From Chthoniobacterales bacterium (GTDB lineage: Bacteria > Verrucomicrobiota > Verrucomicrobiia > Chthoniobacterales > JACTMZ01), in assembly GCA_014879535.1 (NCBI GenBank), contig JACSRX010000005.1, positions 1 through 34,186 on the forward strand: 34,186 nucleotides of DNA, in the 5' to 3' direction. A program made the translations under genes and the position numbers. Below, piece by piece: positions 8,197 to 16,192 of this stretch. The notes below the pieces were generated by a model. The model saw only the letters and a program-made list of their open reading frames with translations, did no database searches and was not told where the DNA came from. The stretch's first letter is position 1. Each line of letters begins with the position of its first letter.

Positions 8197-8425
8197 GGTC
8201 CGGCCTGAAAGGCCGGGATTCTCAATCCCACACCACGATTGCGGCATCCCGGCAGAGGGAATCGCGGCCCTTCAGGCCGCACAATTTCCCCCGGACCACA
8301 ACCCAGGCCGGTGGCCTGGGCTATGGGATGATGCGCCTTTGGCGCGGTCACGATTTCCCCTGGACCATAACCCAGGCCGGTGGCCTGGGCTATGGGATTG
8401 TGCGCCTTTGGCGCGGTCAACGTTT
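8197..8425 (+). repeat. REP-like repeat cluster (locus 2) with a 69-base tandem duplication
   Basis: This fills much of the 587-base gap between the PEP-CTERM gene and the small cassette-linked gene. It contains CCGGCC-TGAAA-GGCCGG (about 8200-8215) and, in reverse sense, GCGGCCC-TTC-AGGCCGC (8264-8280). Then come two copies, 8284-8352 and 8353-8421, of a 69-base unit. Each unit holds CCCAGGCC-GGT-GGCCTGGG followed by CTATGGGAT and GCGCC-TTT-GGCGC. The units differ at only a few bases. The rest of the gap (7945-8196) shows no feature I can name. Confidence 0.8.
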
Positions 8426-8491
8426 GCGTTTCCGACGAACCGTCCGGACCCCACGCGTTCCCATGCCCCGTCAAGGACCACCCGCCCGGCC

Positions 8492-9055
8492 CTACGAAGC
8501 GGGGGCGACGGGCGGGGGGACAGGGACGCGGGTGAGGGCGCCTTTCGCCTTCGGGAGCAGAAAACTCACGGATTGCGGGGGGACCTTGCCGGAAGCGTCG
8601 GGCAGGGCAGGCGGTGCCTGGAACTGGAGCGAGAGCATGCGGGACTTGCCGCCGGGCGCGAGGGTCACAAGCACCTCGGGGTAGGGATAGACGATGTGGG
8701 GCGGCGCCACGGGGGGCAACGCGGGGTATCGACTGCCCGTGGTCTCATCGATCATGGTGGTGGCGGCGATGGAGAACGGTTTGGGGTCGTAGCGCCCGGA
8801 GCGGATGTCATCGGGATTCGCGTTGGGAGGGATGGGGGTCGGCACGCCGACGAAGGTGCCCTTTGGCGCGGCCCCCTTGCCGGCGGCGATCTGAAACAAC
8901 ACAAGAAGGCGGTTCTCCGGAAGGCGTTCGATGCGCACCACTTCGTAGGACACACCGGGCCATTCGGTGGCCACGGCGGGAAGCTCGGGCGTCTGGGCCG
9001 TGAGGGACAAAGGCAGGAGGCCGAGGAGAAGGATCGAACACAGGCGGGCGGTCAT
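8492..9055 (-). CDS. Small secreted protein downstream of cassette protein A
   Basis: A 187-residue protein with signal peptide MTARLCSILLLGLLPLSLTAQ. The mature part is Pro-rich with alternating strands: VSYEVVRIERLPENRLLVLFQI, a Pro-rich linker (VGVPTPIPPNANP), HIVYPYPEVLVTLAPGGKS, and SVSFLLPKAK near the end. No known family is recognised. It begins 36 bases after the stop of cassette protein A on the same strand and is probably the last gene of that operon, so it may be a periplasmic or surface partner of the pilin-like complex. No Shine-Dalgarno sequence is visible before the ATG. Coding composition and the clean signal peptide make it a real gene; the function is unknown. Confidence 0.75.
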   Translation of the reverse strand: MTARLCSILLLGLLPLSLTAQTPELPAVATEWPGVSYEVVRIERLPENRLLVLFQIAAGKGAAPKGTFVGVPTPIPPNANPDDIRSGRYDPKPFSIAATTMIDETTGSRYPALPPVAPPHIVYPYPEVLVTLAPGGKSRMLSLQFQAPPALPDASGKVPPQSVSFLLPKAKGALTRVPVPPPVAPAS

Positions 9056-9091
9056 GGCGCGGATGGGTGGATGGAAGGGCTTCGGGAGGGA

Positions 9092-12000
9092 TCAGCGCAG
9101 CTCCTCGGAGGAGAGCACGCGGTAGAGGTAGCGGGGCTGGAAGGGGTGCGCATTGGCATCCATGGGGTCGTCGAAACTGCCCACCCGTCCGTCGGGGCCG
9201 GGGGCGGTGTTGTTGCCGTAGATGCCATCGGTTCCGGGATCGAGGTAGCGTTCCACGACATAGTGGACGCGGACCTCGGATTGCACAAGGTCGCCGGTTT
9301 CGAACGCGCCGTAATCGGTGTTGCGGGGGACTTTTTTCACCGCCTGGCCGACGGCCCAGACGGAGAAGACATTGCTCTGCGTGGTGAGGGCACCGATGGC
9401 GTCGCGCACGAGGTCGTTGCGGGTCGTGTTGGCGGGGGCGCGCAGGGCGGAGACGGCGGAGACGTTGCAAATCTCGCCGGGGATGCGCAGCGGGCCGTTG
9501 GCGCGGATGTGGGTTTCGATGGCGGCCGCGACGGCGTCGGCGTCCACAGTGCTGGTCGCCGGGCCGCTCAGGCGGGCGGTGGTTCCCGTTCCCAGAACCT
9601 GAAGATTGACGCGGAGTCCGCTCAGGACGGCCTGCAAGGGAAGGCGGCGGGAAATGGCGGGGTCCGGAGTGTCCACATCGGTGGTGTAGGCGACGACGCC
9701 ATTCGGGTTGATGCGCCCGGCCGTCGAACCACCAAAGGTGCCGAACTTCGCCAGACGGGCGACGGCGGTCTCCGCGGCGGCGGAGCCGGGGTTCACGGTC
9801 GAGGGATTGTAGGGACTGCCGTAGGGCGCGAGCGTCGAGGGCACGTAGAGCAGGTCCAGCATGGCCCAGTCGGGGTAATTTTGGCCGCCGGCCGTGGCCT
9901 GCGCGGAGTCGCCCGAAGGGGCATAGCTCAAGAGCCGGAACGGGGTGCCGTGCTGGTTCTCGTAGGCGACCAGATCGAGGGTTTTGTCGGGCATGATGCC
10001 GGTGCGGACGTATTGCAGGTAGCCGATGCTGGGGAAGCGGGCGCTGCGGGGAATGACGGTTCGGGTGCGCAGATCGCTCCACCGCGACACCGGGCAGTCC
10101 ATTTGCGGCATCCAGTACGAATCGGGGTCCGGGCCGTAGGCCGACGACGAGGTCGAGAAGGGATTCGTGGCGGATTGGTTGCCCTCAATCATCGTATTGG
10201 CGGCGCCCCCGGTGTTCATACCGGTCGGCGTGGTGGTGCCGGTCTTCCAATCGGCGGGAAATTTGTTCACCAGGGGATCCTCCACCCACGCTGAGGCGGT
10301 GTAGGAACTCCCCAACCCGCCATTGGGCTGGATGGGCACGGTGAGCGACACCGGAATCACGGCCTTGCGCACGCGGTCCTCCACCGTGTCGCCTCCGGTC
10401 CCGTAGTCGGCGGCGTTCTGATAGTCCTCGTAGTTGAGCGAGCTGTTGTGGGTCCAGGACGGACGGGTGGCGGAGGCGCTGTTGCGTCCGCCGCGCCAGG
10501 CTTCGAGGGGTGTGGGGTCGGGGTCGCTGTAATTGCCGAGCTTCATGGCGGCCAGGATCGCGAGGCCGCCCTCGATGTTGAGGGTTCCCCCGCCGTTGGC
10601 CGAGGTGGACATGGGGAGGCGGTTGATGCCGCCGCCCCAGCGATTGTGGGCGACGCGCAGTTTGCCATTGTCCCAATCCACAGAACCCGGGCTGGCCTCC
10701 TGGAATTTCGGCATGAAGAACGGGGTGCCGAAATTCTCCTCCTCGCCTCCGCCCCCCCAGAAGGATCCATAATACCTGCCGCCGGAGTACGTCATGGCGT
10801 CCACCGGCACCTGGTGGGGGTTCAGAAGGGCGGCCCAGTCCTGCCGCTTGTCCTCGATGAGATTGCCGTCGCGGCGGCGCAGGTTGGCCGCGAAGTCGAT
10901 GTGCTGGTTGTTGCGCAGCAGTTGGTTGCCCCAGTAGTTTCCGATGCTGTCCGCCGGCAAAGAGGCCAGCGTGGGGCCGCGTCCCGCTCCGCCGTCCGGG
11001 CTGACGTCCGCGATATTGACCGCGCTGAAATTGCGGCGGGAGAGGGCGATCTCGCCGGCGGAGATCGGGACGTTCTGCGAGCCGCGGAAGTATCCGGCGG
11101 GCAGCCAGTATTCCACCCAGATGTCGAGATCGAGTCCGGGCGGCACATAGCTGGTATTGGCTGCGGAGGGCGCGCCACCAGAGGCCGCCCAGGTGGTGGC
11201 GCGGACAAACAGCCGGGAAACCTTGGGCGAGCGGGCCATGCCGCTGACCCAGTCGCGGCTCAGCCAGCCGGTGTAGATGTAGGGTGCCATGGCGGTGTAG
11301 CGTCCCACATGTTCCTGGTAGCCGGAGGGGTTTTCGTCAAAATTGGAAAACGGATAGTCGTAGCTGATCGCCTTGGAGCCGAGGCTGGCGATCTGGGTGA
11401 CGATGCTGTCCATCTGGCGCGGAGTGTATTTGTCGGCGTATCCCGTCGCCGCAGTCGAGCCCGCAAAGGCCGGCCAGCGGATTGCCTGTCCGGCGGAGTT
11501 TCTTCCGTTGAGGTAGTGCGCCAGCAGGCTGCCGACGGTGTAGGGGTAGTTGTCGGCCCGGTAGAGCCAGTTGCCGTCCCAGGGTCCGCCCCCCTCGCCC
11601 ATCGTATAGACGCCCATCGCGCTGCGGAAGGCCAGCGGCCAGTTCACCCGGAGGTCGTTCGGATTCGAAATCACCGTGGGCGCGCCCGTGGTGTGGTCGC
11701 CGGAGAGATTCACGATCTGCGGCATCTGGTATTGCGGCAACTGCTCGGGCGTCGGATAAATTTCCCGCACCGGGAGCAGAGTGAGGCCGTTGGTGGTCAT
11801 GTCCGTGTCCCACGACCGCCCCAGAATGGGCATCATGGCCACGCGCGGCTGACCGAAGACATTGAGTTCCGGGCTGCGGCTTGCGGCGGTGAGATGGAAC
11901 ACATTGGCCGCGTAGGTGTTGGTGGTGGTTCCGGCCACGCGCAGAATTTCGGCCGGGGAGGCGAACCCCTGTTCGCGCGCGAATTTGACCATGTTCGTCG

Positions 12001-12709
12001 CGGTGCTGGTCGAGACGCCGAGCACGGTGAGCGCGATCTCACCGGGTGCCCCCACCCCGAGACCGTAGCGCTTCGTCGTCGAGGTGAGCGCAACCGAATC
12101 CGGATACTTTGGATCGGTTCCGCTGGCGACGTTGACATTGATCTTCGCGCTCTCGTCGTCGATCCAGAACGCATAGCGCCCGACGATGGAATTGCTGCTC
12201 GAGGCGGCGGCGGTTGGATCGCGCAGCACCTCGACATATTTCACCGAAAGCTCCGGCGCGCTCGCGCCGCCATTGGTCGAGCCGATGATGGGAAAGGTGC
12301 CGTCAAGCAGGCGGCGGTTGAGGTTCACCAGATTCGTGCCGGTCGCATTGGTGGAAAACAGGGGGATTTTGGCGCGCGGATTGGTCGAGGCATAATCCCA
12401 CTGCGTCAGCCGCCCCGGCGAAATTGACCAAAAGAACGTCGGGGGGGTGGTGGCAAAGTTCCGGTAGGGATCGTCCCAGGATTCCGCGCCGGTGCCGAGT
12501 CCCTCGCGCAGCCTGGCCACGGCGGCATCGACGCCCATCACAGCAAGATGACCGGCGCGCTGTTGGTGCAGAACGGACCCCGCCACCTTGGTTTCCAGCG
12601 TGACGCTGGAAAAATAGGCCACGACAATGACCGTGACGAGGACAACAAAAACGAGCGTGATCGTCAGCGCGGAACCCAGACGGCAACGGAGTTTCAGCAG
12701 GGCGTTCAT
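9092..12709 (-). CDS. Verru_Chthon cassette protein A (giant GspK-like pseudopilin)
   Basis: A 1205-residue protein matching in size, N-terminus and gene context the family known as Verru_Chthon cassette protein A. The N-terminus is one transmembrane helix after a short basic leader (LGSALTITLVFVVLVTVIVVAYF, positions 11-33, given here as two joined parts: LGSALTITLVFVV and LVTVIVVAYF), with no Glu at +5. An amphipathic helix LHQQRAGHLAVMGVDAAVARL follows. YAFWIDDESAKINVNVAS (179-196) and FASPAEILRVAG (249-260) closely resemble the conserved segments of the type II secretion minor pseudopilin GspK. The remaining ~900 residues are a large Gly/Asn/Trp-rich extracellular region with no family I can name. 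Its ATG overlaps the stop of protein C (ATGA), so the two are translationally coupled. The function of the family is not established; the GspK reading is mine. Confidence 0.88.
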   Translation of the reverse strand: MNALLKLRCRLGSALTITLVFVVLVTVIVVAYFSSVTLETKVAGSVLHQQRAGHLAVMGVDAAVARLREGLGTGAESWDDPYRNFATTPPTFFWSISPGRLTQWDYASTNPRAKIPLFSTNATGTNLVNLNRRLLDGTFPIIGSTNGGASAPELSVKYVEVLRDPTAAASSSNSIVGRYAFWIDDESAKINVNVASGTDPKYPDSVALTSTTKRYGLGVGAPGEIALTVLGVSTSTATNMVKFAREQGFASPAEILRVAGTTTNTYAANVFHLTAASRSPELNVFGQPRVAMMPILGRSWDTDMTTNGLTLLPVREIYPTPEQLPQYQMPQIVNLSGDHTTGAPTVISNPNDLRVNWPLAFRSAMGVYTMGEGGGPWDGNWLYRADNYPYTVGSLLAHYLNGRNSAGQAIRWPAFAGSTAATGYADKYTPRQMDSIVTQIASLGSKAISYDYPFSNFDENPSGYQEHVGRYTAMAPYIYTGWLSRDWVSGMARSPKVSRLFVRATTWAASGGAPSAANTSYVPPGLDLDIWVEYWLPAGYFRGSQNVPISAGEIALSRRNFSAVNIADVSPDGGAGRGPTLASLPADSIGNYWGNQLLRNNQHIDFAANLRRRDGNLIEDKRQDWAALLNPHQVPVDAMTYSGGRYYGSFWGGGGEEENFGTPFFMPKFQEASPGSVDWDNGKLRVAHNRWGGGINRLPMSTSANGGGTLNIEGGLAILAAMKLGNYSDPDPTPLEAWRGGRNSASATRPSWTHNSSLNYEDYQNAADYGTGGDTVEDRVRKAVIPVSLTVPIQPNGGLGSSYTASAWVEDPLVNKFPADWKTGTTTPTGMNTGGAANTMIEGNQSATNPFSTSSSAYGPDPDSYWMPQMDCPVSRWSDLRTRTVIPRSARFPSIGYLQYVRTGIMPDKTLDLVAYENQHGTPFRLLSYAPSGDSAQATAGGQNYPDWAMLDLLYVPSTLAPYGSPYNPSTVNPGSAAAETAVARLAKFGTFGGSTAGRINPNGVVAYTTDVDTPDPAISRRLPLQAVLSGLRVNLQVLGTGTTARLSGPATSTVDADAVAAAIETHIRANGPLRIPGEICNVSAVSALRAPANTTRNDLVRDAIGALTTQSNVFSVWAVGQAVKKVPRNTDYGAFETGDLVQSEVRVHYVVERYLDPGTDGIYGNNTAPGPDGRVGSFDDPMDANAHPFQPRYLYRVLSSEELR

Positions 12710-13608
12710 TGGGGAGCGTTGGCTTTGGGGGCGACTACCAGGGGAAACACCGTGCTGTAAATCTGCGCACCCTTTTTTATCGGAGCCGGGAGGCTGTTAT
12801 AAAAGGTGTGGATGTCACTCCAAAAGTCGTCGGTCGAAGTTTGCGGACGCTCGGCGGCGGCTCCCGTGAGCTTCTTCGCCGTGCGCGCATCAATCACCAC
12901 AATCGCCACTTCGATGCTTGAGGGCAACGCCCGTTGATAAGTAACGCCCTCGCTGGACCGATACCCCTCGCTCGAATCGAATGCGCCCGCAGGGAAGGCG
13001 GTGCCAGCGGCGTTGGTGCGGATCGTCTCGCCCACCTGGTCGAGCGGGCGCACCCAGAGGCCAAGGACATTCTCGGCGAGTTGTCCGGCGTAATTTCCCG
13101 CCTGGGAAGCCGGCGCGTTGGCATCCAGCACCGCGTCGGTGATCCAGTTCGCCGAGGCATCCGTCGCCGGATAGTTTGGAGCTCCGGGGTTCACCATCAC
13201 CCGGCACAGCTTGGGAATGGCAGGGGCTGTACCCTCGGCCACAGGGCGCACAAAGTAGCCTACCACCGCCTGGTCGCCATTCGTGCGCACCGTTGCCGAA
13301 GGTGCCAGCCAGAAAATGGCCTGGGGCATGACATGGGTGACACCGGGGGGATTGATAACAAAATCCAACCGCCCGCCATTGAAATCCGCGGGCAGGCTCG
13401 CGTTGCGCAGATCGCGGCCCATCTGCGCCAACATCACCATCGCCGCAGTTCGCCGGTCATTGTGCGCAATGCCCTGCTGCCAGATCGCGGAGGTCGAACT
13501 CGCGAAGGACGCCAGAACCACTGCCAGCAGAAAAAAGACCGCCGTCGCCACCAAAAGTTCCAGGATGGTGAATCCCGCAGAGGACTTCGTGCGTGCTCGC
13601 CTATTCAT
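12706..13608 (-). CDS. Verru_Chthon cassette protein C (GspJ-like prepilin)
   Basis: A 300-residue protein with a type IV prepilin N-terminus: a basic leader, then the cleavage/methylation motif GFTILELLVATAVFFLLAVV with Glu at +5, which prepilin peptidase would cut after Gly12. The globular part has GspJ-like features: a long N-terminal helix (SSTSAIWQQGIAHNDRRTA), then beta-rich sequence (RLDFVINPPG, VGYFVRPVAEG, ENVLGLWVRPLD) and SIEVAIVVIDARTAKKL. Gene order and length fit cassette protein C. Its start overlaps the 3' end of B by 8 bases and its stop overlaps the ATG of A, so B, C and A form one translationally coupled unit. The protein would sit in the inner membrane and assemble into a pseudopilus-like structure. 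Confidence 0.87.
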   Translation of the reverse strand: MNRRARTKSSAGFTILELLVATAVFFLLAVVLASFASSTSAIWQQGIAHNDRRTAAMVMLAQMGRDLRNASLPADFNGGRLDFVINPPGVTHVMPQAIFWLAPSATVRTNGDQAVVGYFVRPVAEGTAPAIPKLCRVMVNPGAPNYPATDASANWITDAVLDANAPASQAGNYAGQLAENVLGLWVRPLDQVGETIRTNAAGTAFPAGAFDSSEGYRSSEGVTYQRALPSSIEVAIVVIDARTAKKLTGAAAERPQTSTDDFWSDIHTFYNSLPAPIKKGAQIYSTVFPLVVAPKANAPQ

Positions 13609-14092
13609 AATTGGAAATGGAGAACACCGTCACGTTCGAGGAGGTGAACTGGGGATTCGGCCAGCGGATGTTTAATTGCAGCAAGGCTACGTAATTCAGC
13701 GGATAGTTCGCGTCCGCCGACGGAGTGACATTCGCCACATCACACCGGAAGTAGCCCGCCGCTGCATTGGTCTCCACCCCGGAAAAATCGAAATACATGG
13801 TCGCCGGCAGATTCGAGGCGGCGAGAGCATTCGAAAAACCCATCGATTGATACCGCGCCGCCAGCCGCGAAAAAAGCATCGCCTGTTGCTGGCAGATATC
13901 GGACTCCATCGTCCCCCGCAACGCCAACGTCAACAGCCCGAAAATCGAAACCAGAACAAATCCCGTGATACCAACCGCAACCACCACCTCGACAAGAGAA
14001 AACCCCCATGCCTCCCTCGAAAAAAATGCCCGCCTTCCTACGTCCGCAGGAACAGAACCAAGGACATCAGAGTGGGCACCGGGCGCTTTCAT
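13601..14092 (-). CDS. Verru_Chthon cassette protein B (GspI-like prepilin)
   Basis: A 163-residue protein. After a long leader of about 29 residues comes the prepilin motif GFSLVEVVVAVGITGFVLVS with Glu at +5 and a hydrophobic helix. The short globular part ends NIRWPNPQFTSSNVTVFSISNYE, reminiscent of the beta-sheet C-terminus of GspI. The leader is unusually long for a class III signal, but no other start lies closer, and ATG 14092 is the first in the frame after the AT-rich promoter region. It is the first gene of the minus-strand B-C-A unit. Length and order fit cassette protein B. Confidence 0.85.
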   Translation of the reverse strand: MKAPGAHSDVLGSVPADVGRRAFFSREAWGFSLVEVVVAVGITGFVLVSIFGLLTLALRGTMESDICQQQAMLFSRLAARYQSMGFSNALAASNLPATMYFDFSGVETNAAAGYFRCDVANVTPSADANYPLNYVALLQLNIRWPNPQFTSSNVTVFSISNYE

Positions 14093-14108
14093 CGTGAGAA
14101 GTGGGAAA

Positions 14109-14136
14109 AATCTATAAAGTTTTTTTACAATGTAAA
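14109..14136 (-). promoter_or_regulatory. Candidate promoter of the B-C-A unit with overlapping palindrome
   Basis: In the very AT-rich divergent gap between B and D (14093-14208), the minus strand reads TTTACA, 16 bases, TAGATT, a fair sigma-70 match. The -35 is part of a perfect 13-base palindrome, TTTACA-A-TGTAAA (14124-14136), which could be an operator controlling both directions. On the plus strand, TTGTGT (near 14144) with TTATTT 17 bases on is a weak candidate for D. The composition contrast with the flanking GC-rich genes is marked. Confidence 0.4.
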
Positions 14137-14208
14137 GACGAAATTGTGTTTTTTATATTGATTGTGTTATTTTTGTTTATATTGTCTTTCTCGAAACCTT
14201 CCTCCACG

Positions 14209-14868
14209 ATGAAACCCGCCATGAATTCTTCTTGTTCCCGGCAGTGCTATCATGCGGCGTTTTCTCTGGTTGAACTGCTTGCCACAGTGGCAGTCCTTTC
14301 ACTTCTTGCGACACTGGTCATTCCTTCGCTGGGCGGCACCAACAGCAACAAGATCACGAGCGGCGGCAATCAACTGGCGGAAACCCTCACCCTCGCGAGG
14401 CAAAATTCCCTTTCGCGCCGGACCTACACATCGCTGGTGGTGAAGGTGACCGGAGAAGGTGCGCGATCCGCCTACTGCCTCGTGGAATATGCCCGGGCGG
14501 ACGACGGTACATTCACGGCCGCGACGCCTCTGACGCCCTGGCGGCGGCTTCCGACCGGGATCTATTTCATGAACGCCGCGTCCAACAATTTCCTCGCCGC
14601 CGCCACCAGCCCGGTGGACGCGCCGCTCTCCGATCTCGTTTATCAGGGCCAGGCCCTTGATCCGGCCAACGACCTGATTGCGCAGACCTTTCAGCCCGAC
14701 GGCTTGCTGACGACCGGGCAGCTTCTGCGCCTGCGCGTAGCGGAAGGGGTGATCGACGGTTCCGGGACCGTAACGATGAAAAACCCAGGCTCTGACGATC
14801 AGCCGAAAAACTATTACGACATCGTCGTGTTGCGCGACACGGGGCTGACCAAGATCGAACGTTTGTAG
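14209..14868 (+). CDS. Verru_Chthon cassette protein D (GspH-like prepilin)
   Basis: A 219-residue prepilin-like protein. After a leader of about 16 residues comes FSLVELLATVAVLSLLATLV, with Glu at +5 of the prepilin motif; the residue before Phe is Ala rather than the usual Gly. A GspH-like continuation follows: QLAETLTLARQNSLSRRTY, the typical long helix after the N-terminal segment, then SLVVKVTG and a beta-rich domain ending YYDIVVLRDTGLTKIERL. ATG 14209 (MKPAMNSS) is chosen over the track-extending upstream ATG at 14101 because that would add a second hydrophobic segment and cover the promoter region; ATG 14221 is an alternative. D is transcribed away from B-C-A. It converges with the GntR/LacI gene 34 bases downstream, with no terminator visible between them. 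Confidence 0.85.
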   Translation: MKPAMNSSCSRQCYHAAFSLVELLATVAVLSLLATLVIPSLGGTNSNKITSGGNQLAETLTLARQNSLSRRTYTSLVVKVTGEGARSAYCLVEYARADDGTFTAATPLTPWRRLPTGIYFMNAASNNFLAAATSPVDAPLSDLVYQGQALDPANDLIAQTFQPDGLLTTGQLLRLRVAEGVIDGSGTVTMKNPGSDDQPKNYYDIVVLRDTGLTKIERL

Positions 14869-14902
14869 GACATCCCGCGCGACACCGGAGTGCCTGAGCC
14901 GG

Positions 14903-16192
14903 TCAGGATGTCTTGCGCTTCGAAACGTCACGGGGCAGTTTGGCGATGGGGAACGTCATCGGTGCGGACGCCGCGTCTCTGGGAAACGCCGATGGACGCA
15001 CCACGAGTTCCGGCATTACGACGCGTCGTTCGCCCTTGGCGAAGAGCTTTCCCTCGATGCGCTCAGCCAGCAAGTCCAGCAGATTCGCTCCGATCTCAAG
15101 ATTTCGCTTGTCGACGGTGGCGACCGGCCCGAGCGGCTCCCACTCCCGGACTTCCAAGTCATCCCACATATTGTCATAGCCGGCCAGGAGGACATCGTCA
15201 TTCACCTTGCGGCCATGCACGCGCAAAGCGGCGGAAAGATGGCCGATCATGCCATCACTCGGTGCTATGATCGCGTCCACTGGCTCGTTCCCCAGAAGGT
15301 GTTCGATCAAATAGCCGGCCATGATGCGGGCCCGGAACTCAAAATTCTCCTTTGTATTTCCAAAGTTGTGGTAACCGGGATCATACACCTCAAGAGCCGG
15401 TAGCGGTTCGAGACCGGCATCCTTCATGGCCCGCTCGTATCCGCGATCACGCTGGAGGAGCCAAAGTTCCTTCTCTTGAGGCCCGCGCATGTGCAGCTGC
15501 CAAAACCGAAGAATGCGGCGGCGCCCCTGTTTGATCAACCACTGTGTGAGCGCATAAGCACCCGCTTCGTGATCCGATACGACGGAATCCACTCCCTGCA
15601 GTGCACTCACCCCTGCTGCCAAACCCAAGTCTCCGTAAATCACAAAGGGCACGTTCCCCTCGTGCAATGCTTTTCCGATCCGCTGGCCTGATTCTTGCTG
15701 GAGCACCCGCGACAGCACAATCACCCCCCGCGGACGCTGCGCAATGATGCGTTGAATCATATCTCCTGCCACCCTGTCCGGATGGATGGTATACGCGTCA
15801 AAACCGGCGTTGCGAATCGCAGCCACCGCACCGGTATGCACAAAATCGATGTGCCAAGTGTGATGAATGTGATTGGAGTATTCCGCTTGGTCGGGCGGCT
15901 CCATGATCAGGGCAACCGCGTCGGACAGAAACCCCCGGGATGGCTTGACGTTCTCCCTGACGATCCAGCGCCTGCGATCCGATTGGATGATCTCTTGGCC
16001 AGCCAGATCAGAGAGTGCCAGACGGATCGTGGTGCGGGACACCTTGAGCTTGTTCGCCAACTGTAACTCCGAAGGAAGGCGCGAGCCGGCGGAAAGACGG
16101 CCATCCATGACCCATTCCAGTAAATGCCGAACGGTTCGTGCGCGTGGACTGTTGTCCACAATCCCCAAGGTGTTGGAGTTATCAAGTGCCAT
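14903..16192 (-). CDS. GntR-type DNA-binding / LacI-type sugar-sensing transcriptional regulator
   Basis: A 429-residue regulator of the AraR-like architecture. A GntR winged helix-turn-helix lies at about 15-77, with AGSRLPSELQLANKLKVSRT and TIRLALSDLAGQEII. A LacI/periplasmic-binding-protein-type effector domain runs from about 90 to 420, with RPRGVIVLSRVL, VDSVVSDHEAGAYALTQWL, VDAIIAPSDGMIGHLSAAL and DVLLAGYDNMWDD. Such proteins are usually repressors released by a sugar. It diverges from the LamG-lipoprotein-SBP-permease operon, with 173 bases between the starts, so it probably controls that operon and itself. The ligand is unknown. The start ATG 16192 gives the normal N-terminus of this family. 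No Shine-Dalgarno sequence is visible. Confidence 0.92.
   Translation of the reverse strand: MALDNSNTLGIVDNSPRARTVRHLLEWVMDGRLSAGSRLPSELQLANKLKVSRTTIRLALSDLAGQEIIQSDRRRWIVRENVKPSRGFLSDAVALIMEPPDQAEYSNHIHHTWHIDFVHTGAVAAIRNAGFDAYTIHPDRVAGDMIQRIIAQRPRGVIVLSRVLQQESGQRIGKALHEGNVPFVIYGDLGLAAGVSALQGVDSVVSDHEAGAYALTQWLIKQGRRRILRFWQLHMRGPQEKELWLLQRDRGYERAMKDAGLEPLPALEVYDPGYHNFGNTKENFEFRARIMAGYLIEHLLGNEPVDAIIAPSDGMIGHLSAALRVHGRKVNDDVLLAGYDNMWDDLEVREWEPLGPVATVDKRNLEIGANLLDLLAERIEGKLFAKGERRVVMPELVVRPSAFPRDAASAPMTFPIAKLPRDVSKRKTS

Noticed and set aside
7941-8474. Minus-strand frame with PIAQATGLGYGPGE-like repeats
   Set aside because: The peptide repeats come directly from the 69-base REP units, so the frame is a by-product of the palindromes and not a repeat protein.
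7958-10294. Plus-strand frame of 778 codons crossing the REP cluster and cassette genes
   Set aside because: It runs antisense to two genes with good signal or pilin N-termini and begins in repeats; Gly/Val-rich composition is typical of a shadow.
14101-14208. Upstream extension of cassette protein D to the ATG at 14101
   Set aside because: It would add a second hydrophobic segment before the prepilin motif and cover the AT-rich divergent promoter region; ATG 14209 gives a normal prepilin leader.
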